Origin: an uncultured Spirochaetaceae bacterium
GTDB taxonomy: Bacteria; Spirochaetota; Spirochaetia; Sphaerochaetales; Sphaerochaetaceae
Reading direction: 5' to 3'
DNA: 42,004 nucleotides
Assembly (NCBI GenBank): GCA_944389105.1
Contig: CALXLD010000038.1
Location: forward strand, 1 to 42,004
Under the pieces are notes generated by a model, which saw only the letters and a list, made by a program, of their open reading frames with translations, searched no databases and was not told where the DNA came from. Shown here piece after piece: positions 1 to 8,783 of this stretch (position 1 is its first letter; each line of letters opens with the position of its first letter). The position numbers and the translations under genes were made by a program.

Positions 1-56
1 TCATCTGCTCTGTCCTTCGTCCATAAAGCGGGCTCTGCCTGCTTAGGATATCTTCC

Positions 57-278
57 TCAATGAACCTGCGCGATGAACCAGAGAGAATCAGCACAAGCTT
101 CGTATTCCTGAATACGACATCGACATAGCTTACCCAGTTCAGAGTTATCCAGCATATATAAATTGCGATTGATAGAAACAGCAGACTCAAGGAGCTTCCA
201 GATATCCAAGCTCTCAGAAGTAGATAAACCTGATTTCAGGCGAATGGCAATTTCCCGACCAAATCTCGTAAGAAACAT
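57..278 (-). CDS. Hypothetical protein, 73 aa
   Basis: I do not recognise this short protein. It is a mixed, mostly helical-looking sequence with four cysteines in its C-terminal half and no signal peptide or membrane segment. Support for a real gene comes from the context: a consensus -10 hexamer TATAAT lies on the same strand at 310-315, about 31 nt upstream of the ATG, and a G-rich stretch (CTGGGG) sits roughly 9 nt before the start. No good -35 is visible. The guaA terminator at 390-422 separates it from the upstream genes, so it would be its own transcription unit. It could also be a remnant of a longer gene that continued left of the window, since the downstream 56 bases hold nothing else recognisable. 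Confidence 0.35.
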   Translation of the reverse strand: MFLTRFGREIAIRLKSGLSTSESLDIWKLLESAVSINRNLYMLDNSELGKLCRCRIQEYEACADSLWFIAQVH

Positions 279-361
279 TCAAGGTACCCCAGAAGTACAA
301 TTAAAAGTAATTATACTACCAATAAAACCTATATAGCATAATCGTACTTTTTTAGCGATTC

Positions 362-383
362 CTCGTCAAATACTCGTCAAATA
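362..383. repeat. Tandem 11-bp direct repeat
   Basis: Two exact back-to-back copies of CTCGTCAAATA lie in the AT-rich gap between the 73-aa gene and the guaA terminator. No function can be assigned; it could be a slippage product or a protein-binding site. Confidence 0.5.
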
Positions 384-389
384 CCTATT

Positions 390-422
390 ATTTAAAATTA
401 AAACCTTGTCGTTTTGACAAGG
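390..422 (-). terminator. Rho-independent terminator downstream of guaA
   Basis: A perfect 7-bp stem (CCTTGTC at 404-410, GACAAGG at 416-422) with a 5-nt loop is followed, on the minus strand, by a T-rich tract (TTTTAATTTT). It sits about 65 nt after the guaA stop and closes the long minus-strand block that runs from mnmE to guaA. Confidence 0.8.
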
Positions 423-486
423 CTAATTCGTTATAATAAAATAAATTATTAAATGGTTCTTACGGGAGTATATTACCCCCCCCTCA

Positions 487-2037
487 CTATTCCCACTCAA
501 TCGTTCCTGGTGGTTTTGAAGTTATATCATAAAGTACTCTGTTTACTCCCGATACTTCATTGCAGATTCTGGAAGCAGCTCTCTGCAGAACTTCATATGG
601 CATACGATACCAATCCGCAGTCATCGCATCCTCACTAGTTACAGCACGAAGCGTACAGACTTCCCTATAAGTCCTCTCATCCCCCTGCACACCAACACTC
701 TTTACAGGCAGAAGATCCGCAAGAGCCTGCCAGATCTTGTTATAAAGACCAGCTTTCCTAATCTCCTCTATAAAAATTGCATCCACATCACGGAGAGTAT
801 CAAGACGCTCTTTGGTGACCTCTCCAATGCACCTTACACCAAGACCGGGGCCTGGGAATGGATGACGATAAACAAGCTCATCAGGAAGACCAAGTTCTTT
901 GCCAAGAGCCCTTACCTCATCCTTGAACAGCTCTTTCAGAGGTTCCAGAAGATCCCATTTAAGATCTTCAGGAAGACCGCCTACATTATGATGAGACTTA
1001 ATAGTAGCGGAAGGACCACCTGACGGAGACCTTGATTCAATAACATCAGGATAAAGCGTGCCCTGGGCAAGGAATGAAATATCTCCGCACTTTCTTGCTT
1101 CTCTATAGAAAGTATCGACAAAAACCTTTCCGATTATCTTCCTCTTCGCCTCAGGCTCAGTCACGCCTTTCAGGGCAGAAAGAAAATCATCAGTAGCATC
1201 TGCATACTGCAGATTCATATTGAAATGCTTTCCGAAAAGATCCAGAACAGATTCAGACTCATTCTTTCTCAGCATACCATTGTTCACAAAAACACAGATA
1301 AGCTGATTACCGATAGCCTTATGAATCAGAACAGCTGCGACAGAGGAATCAACACCACCTGAAAGACCACAAAGAACTCTTCTGTTCCCTACTGTCTTTC
1401 TGATAGATTCTATAGACTCTTTTACAAAAGAACCCATATTCCAATCAGCATTGGCCTTACAGATATCAAGGACGAAAGAACGGATCATCTTCTCACCCTC
1501 TACAGAATGAACAACCTCTGGATGGAACTGAACACCGTAGAACTTTCTCTCCCTATCCTCTATAGCCGTAAAAGGACAAGTAGGAGTTGTAGCTGTCACA
1601 CGGAATCCCTCTGGAATCCTATCAACAGAATCACCGTGGCTCATCCATACCTGGCTTTTTGCGGAAACATCTCTCAGAAGCTCTGTAGAGTCATCAACGA
1701 TATCAATATTCTGAAGACCATATTCCTTTTTCTCCGGGCATATGACATTACCACCAAGCATTTCTGACATGACCTGAAGGCCATAACAGATTCCAAGAAT
1801 TGGAATGCCAAGGGAGAAAATTTCCTTGTCCGGCCGTGGGGAACCTGGCATCTTCACACTTGAAGGACCACCTGAAAAGATGATTCCTTTCGGCTTGATT
1901 CTCCTTATTTCCTCTGCGGAAACAGTAAAAGGATAAATCTGGCTATAAACACCGCATTCCCTTACCCTTCTCGCTATGAGCTGGCTGTACTGCGCCCCGA
2001 AATCAAGAACGATTACAATGTCATGCTCTGTGGCCAT
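487..2037 (-). CDS. guaA: GMP synthase (glutamine-hydrolysing)
   Basis: This enzyme converts XMP, ATP and glutamine to GMP, the last step of guanylate synthesis in the cytoplasm. The 516-aa protein has the usual length and two-domain order. An N-terminal class I glutamine amidotransferase domain carries the nucleophile Cys84 (GICYGLQ) and His172/Glu174 (VQFHPEV). The ATP pyrophosphatase domain has the P-loop SGGVDSS near residue 226, and the dimerisation domain ends in the typical KPPGTIEWE. The ATG is preceded by AGGAGG about 5 nt away. It is the last gene of the minus-strand block, 44 nt after an ECF transporter S component. No purine riboswitch fits in that gap. All catalytic residues are present. 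Confidence 0.98.
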   Translation of the reverse strand: MATEHDIVIVLDFGAQYSQLIARRVRECGVYSQIYPFTVSAEEIRRIKPKGIIFSGGPSSVKMPGSPRPDKEIFSLGIPILGICYGLQVMSEMLGGNVICPEKKEYGLQNIDIVDDSTELLRDVSAKSQVWMSHGDSVDRIPEGFRVTATTPTCPFTAIEDRERKFYGVQFHPEVVHSVEGEKMIRSFVLDICKANADWNMGSFVKESIESIRKTVGNRRVLCGLSGGVDSSVAAVLIHKAIGNQLICVFVNNGMLRKNESESVLDLFGKHFNMNLQYADATDDFLSALKGVTEPEAKRKIIGKVFVDTFYREARKCGDISFLAQGTLYPDVIESRSPSGGPSATIKSHHNVGGLPEDLKWDLLEPLKELFKDEVRALGKELGLPDELVYRHPFPGPGLGVRCIGEVTKERLDTLRDVDAIFIEEIRKAGLYNKIWQALADLLPVKSVGVQGDERTYREVCTLRAVTSEDAMTADWYRMPYEVLQRAASRICNEVSGVNRVLYDITSKPPGTIEWE

Positions 2038-2081
2038 TGATGCCTCCTGGGAAAACTATATCAGAGAAGAAAGCTGGTTGA

Positions 2082-2600
2082 CTACCATTTAATAGAATCA
2101 AAATTCCTATAACCTTTTACGACAGCAGCATAAAGAAGAAGTCCTATAACAGAACCTACACCGCTCTGCAGGGCATTCATCGGGACCTCCACCAAAGCAG
2201 AACTGAATGTCGTTATGAAAAGCACTTCCAGAAGAAGATATCCTCCACACACAACAACAATAGAGACGAGAGCTCCTATAATCATTGTAAGAATATTCTG
2301 GCTGTTCTTCTTAACTATAAGACCGGCAAGCAATGCCTCAAGACCATGAACAGCAAAAGATATCACCGCAAACTGAGGATATCCTCCAAGAAGATCAGCG
2401 AAAGCAGATCCAAGTCCGCCAGCAATCAACCCGGTAAAAGGCCCGAATGCATACGAAACAAAAACAACTGCTGCATCACAGAGCGAAATATATCCAGCCG
2501 TAGCGGGGACTGGAATACGGACTGCAATTGTAAAAACAGCAACAAGCGCGGATGATAAAGCAATAAGACTGATGTGAAGTGCAGTTTTCTTCTCTTTCAT
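2082..2600 (-). CDS. ECF transporter S component (substrate-binding membrane subunit)
   Basis: This 172-aa protein is hydrophobic, with about five to six membrane segments. It resembles the ECF_ribofla_trS-like S-component family (PF07155; HmpT/QueT-type), which binds a vitamin or precursor and docks onto the EcfT-EcfA module. The family pattern is visible: an N-terminal SLIALSSAL helix, then GYISLCDAAV followed by an AGGLGSAFADLLGGYP loop. It follows ecfT by 2 nt and has a GAGG ribosome site. Because ecfS, ecfT and ecfA are adjacent, this is probably a dedicated (group I) ECF transporter. The substrate cannot be read from the sequence; thiamine precursors, queuosine precursors and pyridoxine are known for relatives. 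Confidence 0.85.
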   Translation of the reverse strand: MKEKKTALHISLIALSSALVAVFTIAVRIPVPATAGYISLCDAAVVFVSYAFGPFTGLIAGGLGSAFADLLGGYPQFAVISFAVHGLEALLAGLIVKKNSQNILTMIIGALVSIVVVCGGYLLLEVLFITTFSSALVEVPMNALQSGVGSVIGLLLYAAVVKGYRNFDSIKW

Positions 2601-2602
2601 AT

Positions 2603-3343
2603 TTACCTCATTACAATGAAAAATATGATGGGGAGAATAGCACTAAAGAAGAGCTCTGTGAACAGTTTCGGAGATGTTTTCAGCCCTTTATAATCCCTTC
2701 TTTCCTTTCTTCCGAATCCTCTCTCTTCCAGAGCCGCAGCAGTATCTGGAATCATACGGACAGAAGCAACTGCAAATGCTGTAATCGATGGCATGATAGG
2801 GAACCCCCGCTTCCCTTCTGTAAGCCTAAGCGACATTGAAGCCCTGATTTCATCGAACATAGAACCAAGATAAGGAATGAAACGGAGAATCATCGAAAAC
2901 AGGAGCGCCACATTATATGGCATACGATAGAACCTAAGTCCCCTTATGATATTCTCGCTCCTTTCCGTCTCAATCAAAAGCATCAGAATCAATGACAGAG
3001 CTATGAATCTGGAAGCGAGCCGGCATACCCTATAAAGACCTTCTCCAGTTACAAAGACAAACCCATTTATTTCTACAATAGGATTTCCACCTCTGTCCTG
3101 CAGAGGAAGAAATAGAAAAAGCAGAATAATTACAGGAAGGATCCTTTTTATTGCCCTCCAGGTCTCTATGCCCCCCAGGGAAACCAGAAAAACAGCAAAA
3201 GGAATCAAAGGAAAAGCAATAAGCCCATACCAGGAGCGGACAAAGAAGACAAGGATTGAATACAGAAACGTGAAGAAAAGCTTCGCCCTTATATCATATT
3301 TATGATAAAAAGATTCCCCATAAATATAGCTGCTCGTATTCAT
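2603..3343 (-). CDS. ecfT: ECF transporter transmembrane subunit EcfT
   Basis: EcfT is the membrane scaffold that couples ATP hydrolysis by EcfA to toppling of the S component. The 246-aa protein has the CbiQ/EcfT layout: several N-terminal membrane helices (for example residues 20-55 and 65-85), a cytoplasmic coupling region in the second half, and a final membrane helix. The coupling motif normally written Ala-Arg-Gly appears as ALEERGFGRK near residues 205-215. A second basic helix (RASMSLRL) lies about 40 residues before it. The ATG overlaps the ecfA stop as ATGA (4 nt), which suggests translational coupling. Confidence 0.9.
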   Translation of the reverse strand: MNTSSYIYGESFYHKYDIRAKLFFTFLYSILVFFVRSWYGLIAFPLIPFAVFLVSLGGIETWRAIKRILPVIILLFLFLPLQDRGGNPIVEINGFVFVTGEGLYRVCRLASRFIALSLILMLLIETERSENIIRGLRFYRMPYNVALLFSMILRFIPYLGSMFDEIRASMSLRLTEGKRGFPIMPSITAFAVASVRMIPDTAAALEERGFGRKERRDYKGLKTSPKLFTELFFSAILPIIFFIVMR

Positions 3344-4659
3344 AGCAGAACCCCATCAGCAATATTCATATGCCGCCCAGGAAGGATGGAAGCAAAAGCC
3401 ATATCATGCGTTATCACAGCAACTCCGCACCCCGCTTCCAGATACATTCTTATGACACTAAGACTCTCTTCATACGGAAGCGCGCTATCAAACTCATCAA
3501 ATATGGCAAAAGGTCTTTCAAGCAGATAAAAAAGCATAGCCTGAAGCATCTTTGCCCGTCCATATGAAATCTCAGCTGTATACCATTCTGGAACAAGATT
3601 GAACAGATTATATGCCCTGTCAATCATCGAAGAATCAGCACCTGTGCTTTCAGCCTCTTCCTTTACAGTAGGAAGGAAAAGCTCCTCATAGGGATTCTGC
3701 ATAAGATAAGCAATTCTTCTACGCCTTTCCTTCGGAAGAACAGGCTTGCTATCAATCATCACAGAACCGCCGCTCTCTTCCAAAAGGCCGCTCAATACCC
3801 TTGAGAAGGAACTCTTGCCTGCACCATTTCCCCCTGTAATAACCAAGCATTCTCCACGCTTCAGGGAAAAAGACGGAACGGACAACCTGAAGCTATTATC
3901 ATTGCCAAGACTTCTGTGCATTCTGCTGACGGAAATACCAGATGCAGATAACTCAGAGGAAAACATCTGAGGAATATACGAAAAAAGAGGCAGCGGCTTC
4001 TTCCTGTATTCAGAAGCCCTTCCCTGATCAACCGAAATAGTCCTGCAGGATAGACTTCCATACTCCTCCGTCTCATGTGAACCAAGAATCAGGAACATCC
4101 TATCCGAAGCTTTTATCAATTCCACGAGCCTGCTTCTCCATTCAGGAGAAAGCTCATCGAAAGATTCATCAAGAATATAAAGCTCTGGATTAATCGCGAA
4201 GAGAACCGCAAGCATCAGCCGCCGCTTCTCTCCTCCTGACAGCTCAGAAGAAGCTACCTTCCTGTATCCCTCCAGTCCAAACAAGGAAAGGACACTGTCA
4301 ATCCTTTTTTCAATCTCCTCATCTGACAGCCCAAGGTTGCAAAGAGGAAATGCAATCTCCTCCTCAACAGAGGAAAACAGCAGCATCTCATCGGTATTCT
4401 GACTGACTCTCCCTACTAAAGACAGACGGGAAGGAATATCAAGATCAAAGATATTCTCCCCATCAATAACAGCTGAACCTTCAAGACTGCCTCCACTGTA
4501 AGAAGGCACAGCCCCTGTGAGAATCTTTGAAAGCGTAGTCTTCCCGCTGCCTGGATCTGAAATTATCTTAAGCTTTCCCCCATCAGGTATCGAGAAGCAG
4601 AAATGAGAAAAGACATTTTCTCCATTGCTATAAGAAAATGTGATGTCAGCGTTTAGCAT
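3340..4659 (-). CDS. ecfA: ECF transporter ATPase, two ATP-binding domains fused
   Basis: Most ECF transporters use two separate ATPases (EcfA1/EcfA2); here both are in one 439-aa chain. The first domain has Walker A DPGSGKTT near residue 36, a canonical signature LSGGEKRR near 141 and Walker B LYILDE. The second has Walker A GGNGAGKSS near 274, a Q-loop (YLMQNP) and Walker B FAIFDE, but its signature is degenerate (ISYGRAK instead of LSGGQ), so one composite ATP site is probably weak. The start overlaps the plsC stop by 14 nt and has no clear ribosome site, so translation may depend on upstream ribosomes. It sits with ecfT and an S component. Confidence 0.92.
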   Translation of the reverse strand: MLNADITFSYSNGENVFSHFCFSIPDGGKLKIISDPGSGKTTLSKILTGAVPSYSGGSLEGSAVIDGENIFDLDIPSRLSLVGRVSQNTDEMLLFSSVEEEIAFPLCNLGLSDEEIEKRIDSVLSLFGLEGYRKVASSELSGGEKRRLMLAVLFAINPELYILDESFDELSPEWRSRLVELIKASDRMFLILGSHETEEYGSLSCRTISVDQGRASEYRKKPLPLFSYIPQMFSSELSASGISVSRMHRSLGNDNSFRLSVPSFSLKRGECLVITGGNGAGKSSFSRVLSGLLEESGGSVMIDSKPVLPKERRRRIAYLMQNPYEELFLPTVKEEAESTGADSSMIDRAYNLFNLVPEWYTAEISYGRAKMLQAMLFYLLERPFAIFDEFDSALPYEESLSVIRMYLEAGCGVAVITHDMAFASILPGRHMNIADGVLL

Positions 4660-5398
4660 AAGGACCAGGAAGAGCCTTATAAGCCTCCCTTATCTCATTC
4701 TCCACATTAGAATGCAGAGTCTTCATCTCCTCTTCCGAAAGAGATGCAGTATCAATCGGCTTCATTATCTCCACATAGACATGAACGATACGGAAACTAT
4801 CAACAGCCTCAAGTGTATGGCGGGTATTCTTCATAGCCACAGGCACTACGATTGCCTTTGGCTTCGTTGCCATCTTGAAAGCACCAGCCTTCATCTCGGC
4901 AATCTCTCCAGTCTTGCTTCTTGTACCCTCCGGGAAAATTCCCATTGGATATCCAGCTTCAATCTGCTCGACGCCTTTCATGATTGATTTAAGGCTTGCA
5001 CGAAGAGAAGAACGATCAATTGCAACACACTTCAGAATAGAAAGAAGACCATGAAGAAGAGGAATGCGGAAAAGCTCCTTCTTTGCAACAAGGCCGCACC
5101 ACATCCCAGCACCATAGAGTACAGGAATATCCATCATGGACTGATGATTTGCAATATAGCAGACCTTCTTTCCCCACTCCGGAATATTCTCCTTTCCATC
5201 AACATGAAGACGTACTCCAAGCCAGAAGAATATCCATACAATAAGAATATCCAGCAGGAAATGAACTGTCTTCTCGCTTGCTCTTTCCAGATGCAGAGCA
5301 GAAAGAATATGCCCCAGAACCATAGCAAGAACCGACAATACAACGAACAGAGGTGCGATTAGGATAATAGCAAAAGTAACCCTTATTCTTTTCTTCAT
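4646..5398 (-). CDS. plsC: 1-acyl-sn-glycerol-3-phosphate acyltransferase
   Basis: PlsC adds the second acyl chain to lysophosphatidic acid, giving phosphatidic acid for membrane lipids. The sequence has one or two N-terminal membrane segments, the catalytic HX4D motif (NHQSMMD, near residue 86) and the substrate-binding motif FPEGTRSKTG near residue 158, with normal family length. I chose the ATG at 5398, not the TTG two codons earlier at 5404, because AAGGA lies 6 nt before the ATG. That leaves a 2-nt gap after the upstream ABC exporter stop. No key residue is missing. Confidence 0.93.
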   Translation of the reverse strand: MKKRIRVTFAIILIAPLFVVLSVLAMVLGHILSALHLERASEKTVHFLLDILIVWIFFWLGVRLHVDGKENIPEWGKKVCYIANHQSMMDIPVLYGAGMWCGLVAKKELFRIPLLHGLLSILKCVAIDRSSLRASLKSIMKGVEQIEAGYPMGIFPEGTRSKTGEIAEMKAGAFKMATKPKAIVVPVAMKNTRHTLEAVDSFRIVHVYVEIMKPIDTASLSEEEMKTLHSNVENEIREAYKALPGPYAKR

Positions 5399-5400
5399 CT

Positions 5401-7116
5401 TCAATCCTTCAGAGAATAGAGACGGTAATATAGCCCCTTCTTTCCAAGAAGCTCCTGATGTGTTCCTTCCTCTCTTACTCTGCCTTTGTCTATTACGAAA
5501 ATTATATCCGAATCCTTCACTGTTGATAACCTGTGGGCAATAACAATAGAAGTCCGGCCACGGGCAAGTCTATCAAAAGCCTCCTGAATGAGCTTTTCGC
5601 TCTCTGTATCAAGCGAACTGGTAGCCTCATCAAATACAAGGATTCTTGGATTCTTCAGGAAAACACGCGCAATTGAAAGCCTCTGCTTCTGCCCGCCAGA
5701 AAGTCTTGTTCCCCGCTCGCCCACTTCTGTATCGAGACCATCTGGAAGAGAAGAAACGAAATCAGAAAGATTTGCATTTCTGAGAGCCTCCCACATCTCC
5801 TCATCATTAGCATCAGCTTTGCCATACCTGAGGTTTTCCCTTATGGATGCATCGAAAAGAAATACGCTCTGCTGAACAAAGCCAATGGTCTCGTGCAATG
5901 ATTTCTGTGTCACATCATCAATATCCATGCCATCGATGGTGATACTGCCGCTGCCACGCTCATAAAAACGGCCAAGAAGGGAAACTATCGTTGATTTCCC
6001 TGCTCCGGATTCTCCGACAAGCGCAGCCTTAGCTCCTCCTGGAATGTGGAGGTTCAGCTTATCTATGACAACACTTCCATCCTCTGTCTCATAAGAGAAA
6101 GAGACATCTTTGAAATCAATTGTCCCTTTGCTCACCGCAAGAGGAACAGCATCTTCCCTGTCCTCAATCTGCGGCTTTATATCAAGGATTTCCACAAACC
6201 TCTCAAAAGAAGCCATGCCCTGAGTGAACTGCTCCGTAAAATTTATCAGCCTGTCGATAGGAGGAAGTACAACGGAGACATAGAGAAGGAATGTCACGAG
6301 GTCATATACTTCAGCTTTTGAGAATGCAATCAGTATTATTCCACCAGCAATGGTCATAAAGTAATAAAAATCACGCATGAAACCTATTCCCGTCTGATAC
6401 TGAGCCATTGTCTGGTACATCTTTTCCCTTGAAGTCTTCAGACGTACATTAGTCTCACTGAATCGTTTTTCCTGGAATTTTTCCTTAGAGTAGCTTTTTA
6501 CTTCCCTTATTCCCTGTATAGAGTTCTCTGCTTCAACATTGACCTCTGCGATTGTACGCCTTATTGCCCTGTTCCTTTCTTTAAGACGGTGATTGAAGAC
6601 AATACCATAACAGAGCATTATCGGCAGAGGAATTATCGAGATAAGCGCAAGCGGCCATGAGAAAGAGAACATGAAAGCATATGCACCTATGATCGTAGCG
6701 ATTGATATGAGAAAATCCTCGGGACAATGATGAGCGACTTCCGCTATGTTGAAAAGATCATTTGTGATGCGGCTCATTATCGTGCCGGTCTTTGTCCTGT
6801 CAAAATAAGAAAAAGAGAGGCACTGCAGATGAGAAAAAAGCTCATCACGCATCCGGTTCTCCATCCACACACCAAGATAATGCCCCCATTTTATCCTTAT
6901 GAAGGTCGCACCAGCCTGGATCATATATATCACCACAACAGCTATAAGCAGCCAGATAATCTCTGAGAATAGCCGGGCAGGAAGAGCTGAGGATAATATA
7001 TATCTGACGATTGCAGGGGAAAGAAGCGAGAGCAGCGACGATATAAGCGCCGCTGCCATATCAAGAGCGAAAAGCCCTTTATAGTATCTGTAATAAGAAC
7101 AGAAGCGCCTGAGCAT
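5401..7116 (-). CDS. ABC exporter, fused membrane and ATPase domains (MsbA/ABCB type)
   Basis: This 571-aa half-transporter probably works as a homodimer exporting lipids or drugs. The N-terminal 300 residues form a six-helix ABC exporter membrane domain. The ATPase domain has Walker A GESGAGKST near residue 366, signature LSGGQKQRLSIA near 470, Walker B ILVFDEATSSLD and the H-loop IVIAHRLST. All are intact, so it should hydrolyse ATP. It lies directly upstream of plsC; a lipid flippase role is possible but is only inference. The start codon is one base after the helicase stop in a TGATATG junction. Confidence 0.93.
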   Translation of the reverse strand: MLRRFCSYYRYYKGLFALDMAAALISSLLSLLSPAIVRYILSSALPARLFSEIIWLLIAVVVIYMIQAGATFIRIKWGHYLGVWMENRMRDELFSHLQCLSFSYFDRTKTGTIMSRITNDLFNIAEVAHHCPEDFLISIATIIGAYAFMFSFSWPLALISIIPLPIMLCYGIVFNHRLKERNRAIRRTIAEVNVEAENSIQGIREVKSYSKEKFQEKRFSETNVRLKTSREKMYQTMAQYQTGIGFMRDFYYFMTIAGGIILIAFSKAEVYDLVTFLLYVSVVLPPIDRLINFTEQFTQGMASFERFVEILDIKPQIEDREDAVPLAVSKGTIDFKDVSFSYETEDGSVVIDKLNLHIPGGAKAALVGESGAGKSTIVSLLGRFYERGSGSITIDGMDIDDVTQKSLHETIGFVQQSVFLFDASIRENLRYGKADANDEEMWEALRNANLSDFVSSLPDGLDTEVGERGTRLSGGQKQRLSIARVFLKNPRILVFDEATSSLDTESEKLIQEAFDRLARGRTSIVIAHRLSTVKDSDIIFVIDKGRVREEGTHQELLGKKGLYYRLYSLKD

Positions 7117-7117
7117 A

Positions 7118-8701
7118 TCATTCCCCGAAGAACTTTGCTTTTATACGTGCAAAAATCCCTTTACGAGCACTCTTAACTTCCGCAGTGTGGCCTTCCATCG
7201 GTTTTGCTGGCTGTGGTCTCTTCACTGCCTCGCTCTGAGGTTTTGAAGGCTGTGGCTTTTTCTTATTATCCGCGGCTTTCTTCTGCTGAGTCCTCTGGGC
7301 ATTTCTCTGTATCGGGGACTTCGCAGGCTTCTTTGCATCATCGCCGCCGAATTCGCTCCTGTAATACTCCATTCTCTCCTCAAGAGACATTCTGGACAGC
7401 TTCGCATATTCCTTCTCATTTTCCTGAGCAGGCTTTTCATATCCTGAATTCTTCCTCGGGGCAGGCTTTCCTGGCTTTCTGCTGCTATTCCTGCGTCTTT
7501 CGCCGCTTCTCTCTGCACGCTTCTGCTGAGGTCTTCTTGAATGATAGTGGAAACCCGCGCTCTTATCATCAACCTTCTCAAGCCCCACTTCATCCGGCCA
7601 TACTACAGGAATCTTCATCTGAATATAGTTTTCTATAGGCTCAAGCCCATAGATATACTCTTCACAGGCAAGGGTAATTGCCTTTCCTGACTTTCCAGCT
7701 CTGGCAGTTCTTCCTATTCTGTGCACGTAGCTTTCAAAATCCTCAGGAATATCGTAATTGACAACGAGTTCCAGATCATCAATCTGAAGACCTCTTGCAG
7801 CAACATCCGTAGCAACGAGAATCGGAAGCTTGCCTTCTTTCATCCTGTCGATTGTCTTCAGCCTCTTTGTCTGCGGCATATCACCCATAAGGTACTCAGC
7901 CTTATAGCCGTTCATAACAAGACGCTTGGCAACCTCCACAGCCATATCCTTTGTATTCGTGAAAATCAGACATGAAGCCGGATTCTGCTTTTTCAGAATC
8001 GAAAGAAGAAGCTGGAATTTCTCGGCTTTCGTCACATGGAAAAGCTCCTGGGTAATCTTCTTTACAGTTATTTCCTCAGGCTGAACCGCTATTTCCTCAG
8101 GCTCTGACATATATTTCCATGCAAGATTCCTGACCTTTGTAGAAAGCGTTGCGGAAAAAAGCATCGTCTGCCTTTCCTCGCTCTTTCTCATCTGTGCAAA
8201 CATTGACTGCACATCGGGATAGAATCCCATATCAAACATACGGTCAGCTTCATCAAGCACTACTGTATCAAAACAGCGGAAATCAAGCTTATTTGACTTA
8301 GCGAAATCGAGGAGTCTGCCTGGAGTTCCTACATAAAGATTCAGCCCAGATGAAAGTTCCGCACTCTGTTCCTTGTAGCCAACTCCACCATAAAAACATC
8401 CGATACGGTAATCAGGGAATCCCGCAGATAGGATTTTCGCATCCTCCTCAATCTGCACAGCAAGTTCCCTTGTAGGTGATACTATCAATGCAGCACTGGA
8501 GCTGTTTCTGCTGTATTTCTCAAGTATTGTCAGTAGATAGACCGCAGTCTTACCGCTTCCTGTCTTAGACTGCACCATAACGTCCTTTCCCGTCAGCGAT
8601 ATAGGAAGTACTGTTTCCTGAACAAGGGTACAGTCTGCATAGCCTGCTTTATCTATTCCGGCAAGCACCTCTTCTGAAAGAGGAAGTTCTGTGAATTTCA
8701 T
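7118..8701 (-). CDS. DEAD-box ATP-dependent RNA helicase with basic C-terminal tail
   Basis: This is an RNA-remodelling helicase of the RhlE/CshA type, likely acting in ribosome assembly or mRNA turnover. The conserved motifs appear in order: Q-motif region at the N-terminus, motif I SKTGSGKT near residue 46, Ia PTRELAVQ, Ib TPGRLLDF, II DEAD in VLDEADRMFDMG, III SATLS, V VATDVAARGLQ and VI HRIGRTARAG near 327. Residues from about 395 to 527 form a low-complexity tail rich in Lys, Arg, Pro and Gln, probably RNA-binding. A GAGG ribosome site precedes the ATG at about 9 nt. I see no convincing promoter in the 82-nt gap upstream. The exact subfamily is uncertain. Confidence 0.93.
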   Translation of the reverse strand: MKFTELPLSEEVLAGIDKAGYADCTLVQETVLPISLTGKDVMVQSKTGSGKTAVYLLTILEKYSRNSSSAALIVSPTRELAVQIEEDAKILSAGFPDYRIGCFYGGVGYKEQSAELSSGLNLYVGTPGRLLDFAKSNKLDFRCFDTVVLDEADRMFDMGFYPDVQSMFAQMRKSEERQTMLFSATLSTKVRNLAWKYMSEPEEIAVQPEEITVKKITQELFHVTKAEKFQLLLSILKKQNPASCLIFTNTKDMAVEVAKRLVMNGYKAEYLMGDMPQTKRLKTIDRMKEGKLPILVATDVAARGLQIDDLELVVNYDIPEDFESYVHRIGRTARAGKSGKAITLACEEYIYGLEPIENYIQMKIPVVWPDEVGLEKVDDKSAGFHYHSRRPQQKRAERSGERRRNSSRKPGKPAPRKNSGYEKPAQENEKEYAKLSRMSLEERMEYYRSEFGGDDAKKPAKSPIQRNAQRTQQKKAADNKKKPQPSKPQSEAVKRPQPAKPMEGHTAEVKSARKGIFARIKAKFFGE

Positions 8702-8783
8702 CTATATTAACCTCAATGGTAGTATTTCAGCTAACTCAACAGTGATGACAATATATGCAATGAAGCCTTTTGTCTACAAAGTC

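Noticed and set aside
362..383. Attachment-site duplication
   Set aside because: The two 11-bp copies are directly adjacent and no integrase or tRNA is near; it is a simple tandem repeat.
2038..2081. Purine riboswitch before guaA
   Set aside because: The gap is only 44 nt and contains no conserved junction or loop elements.
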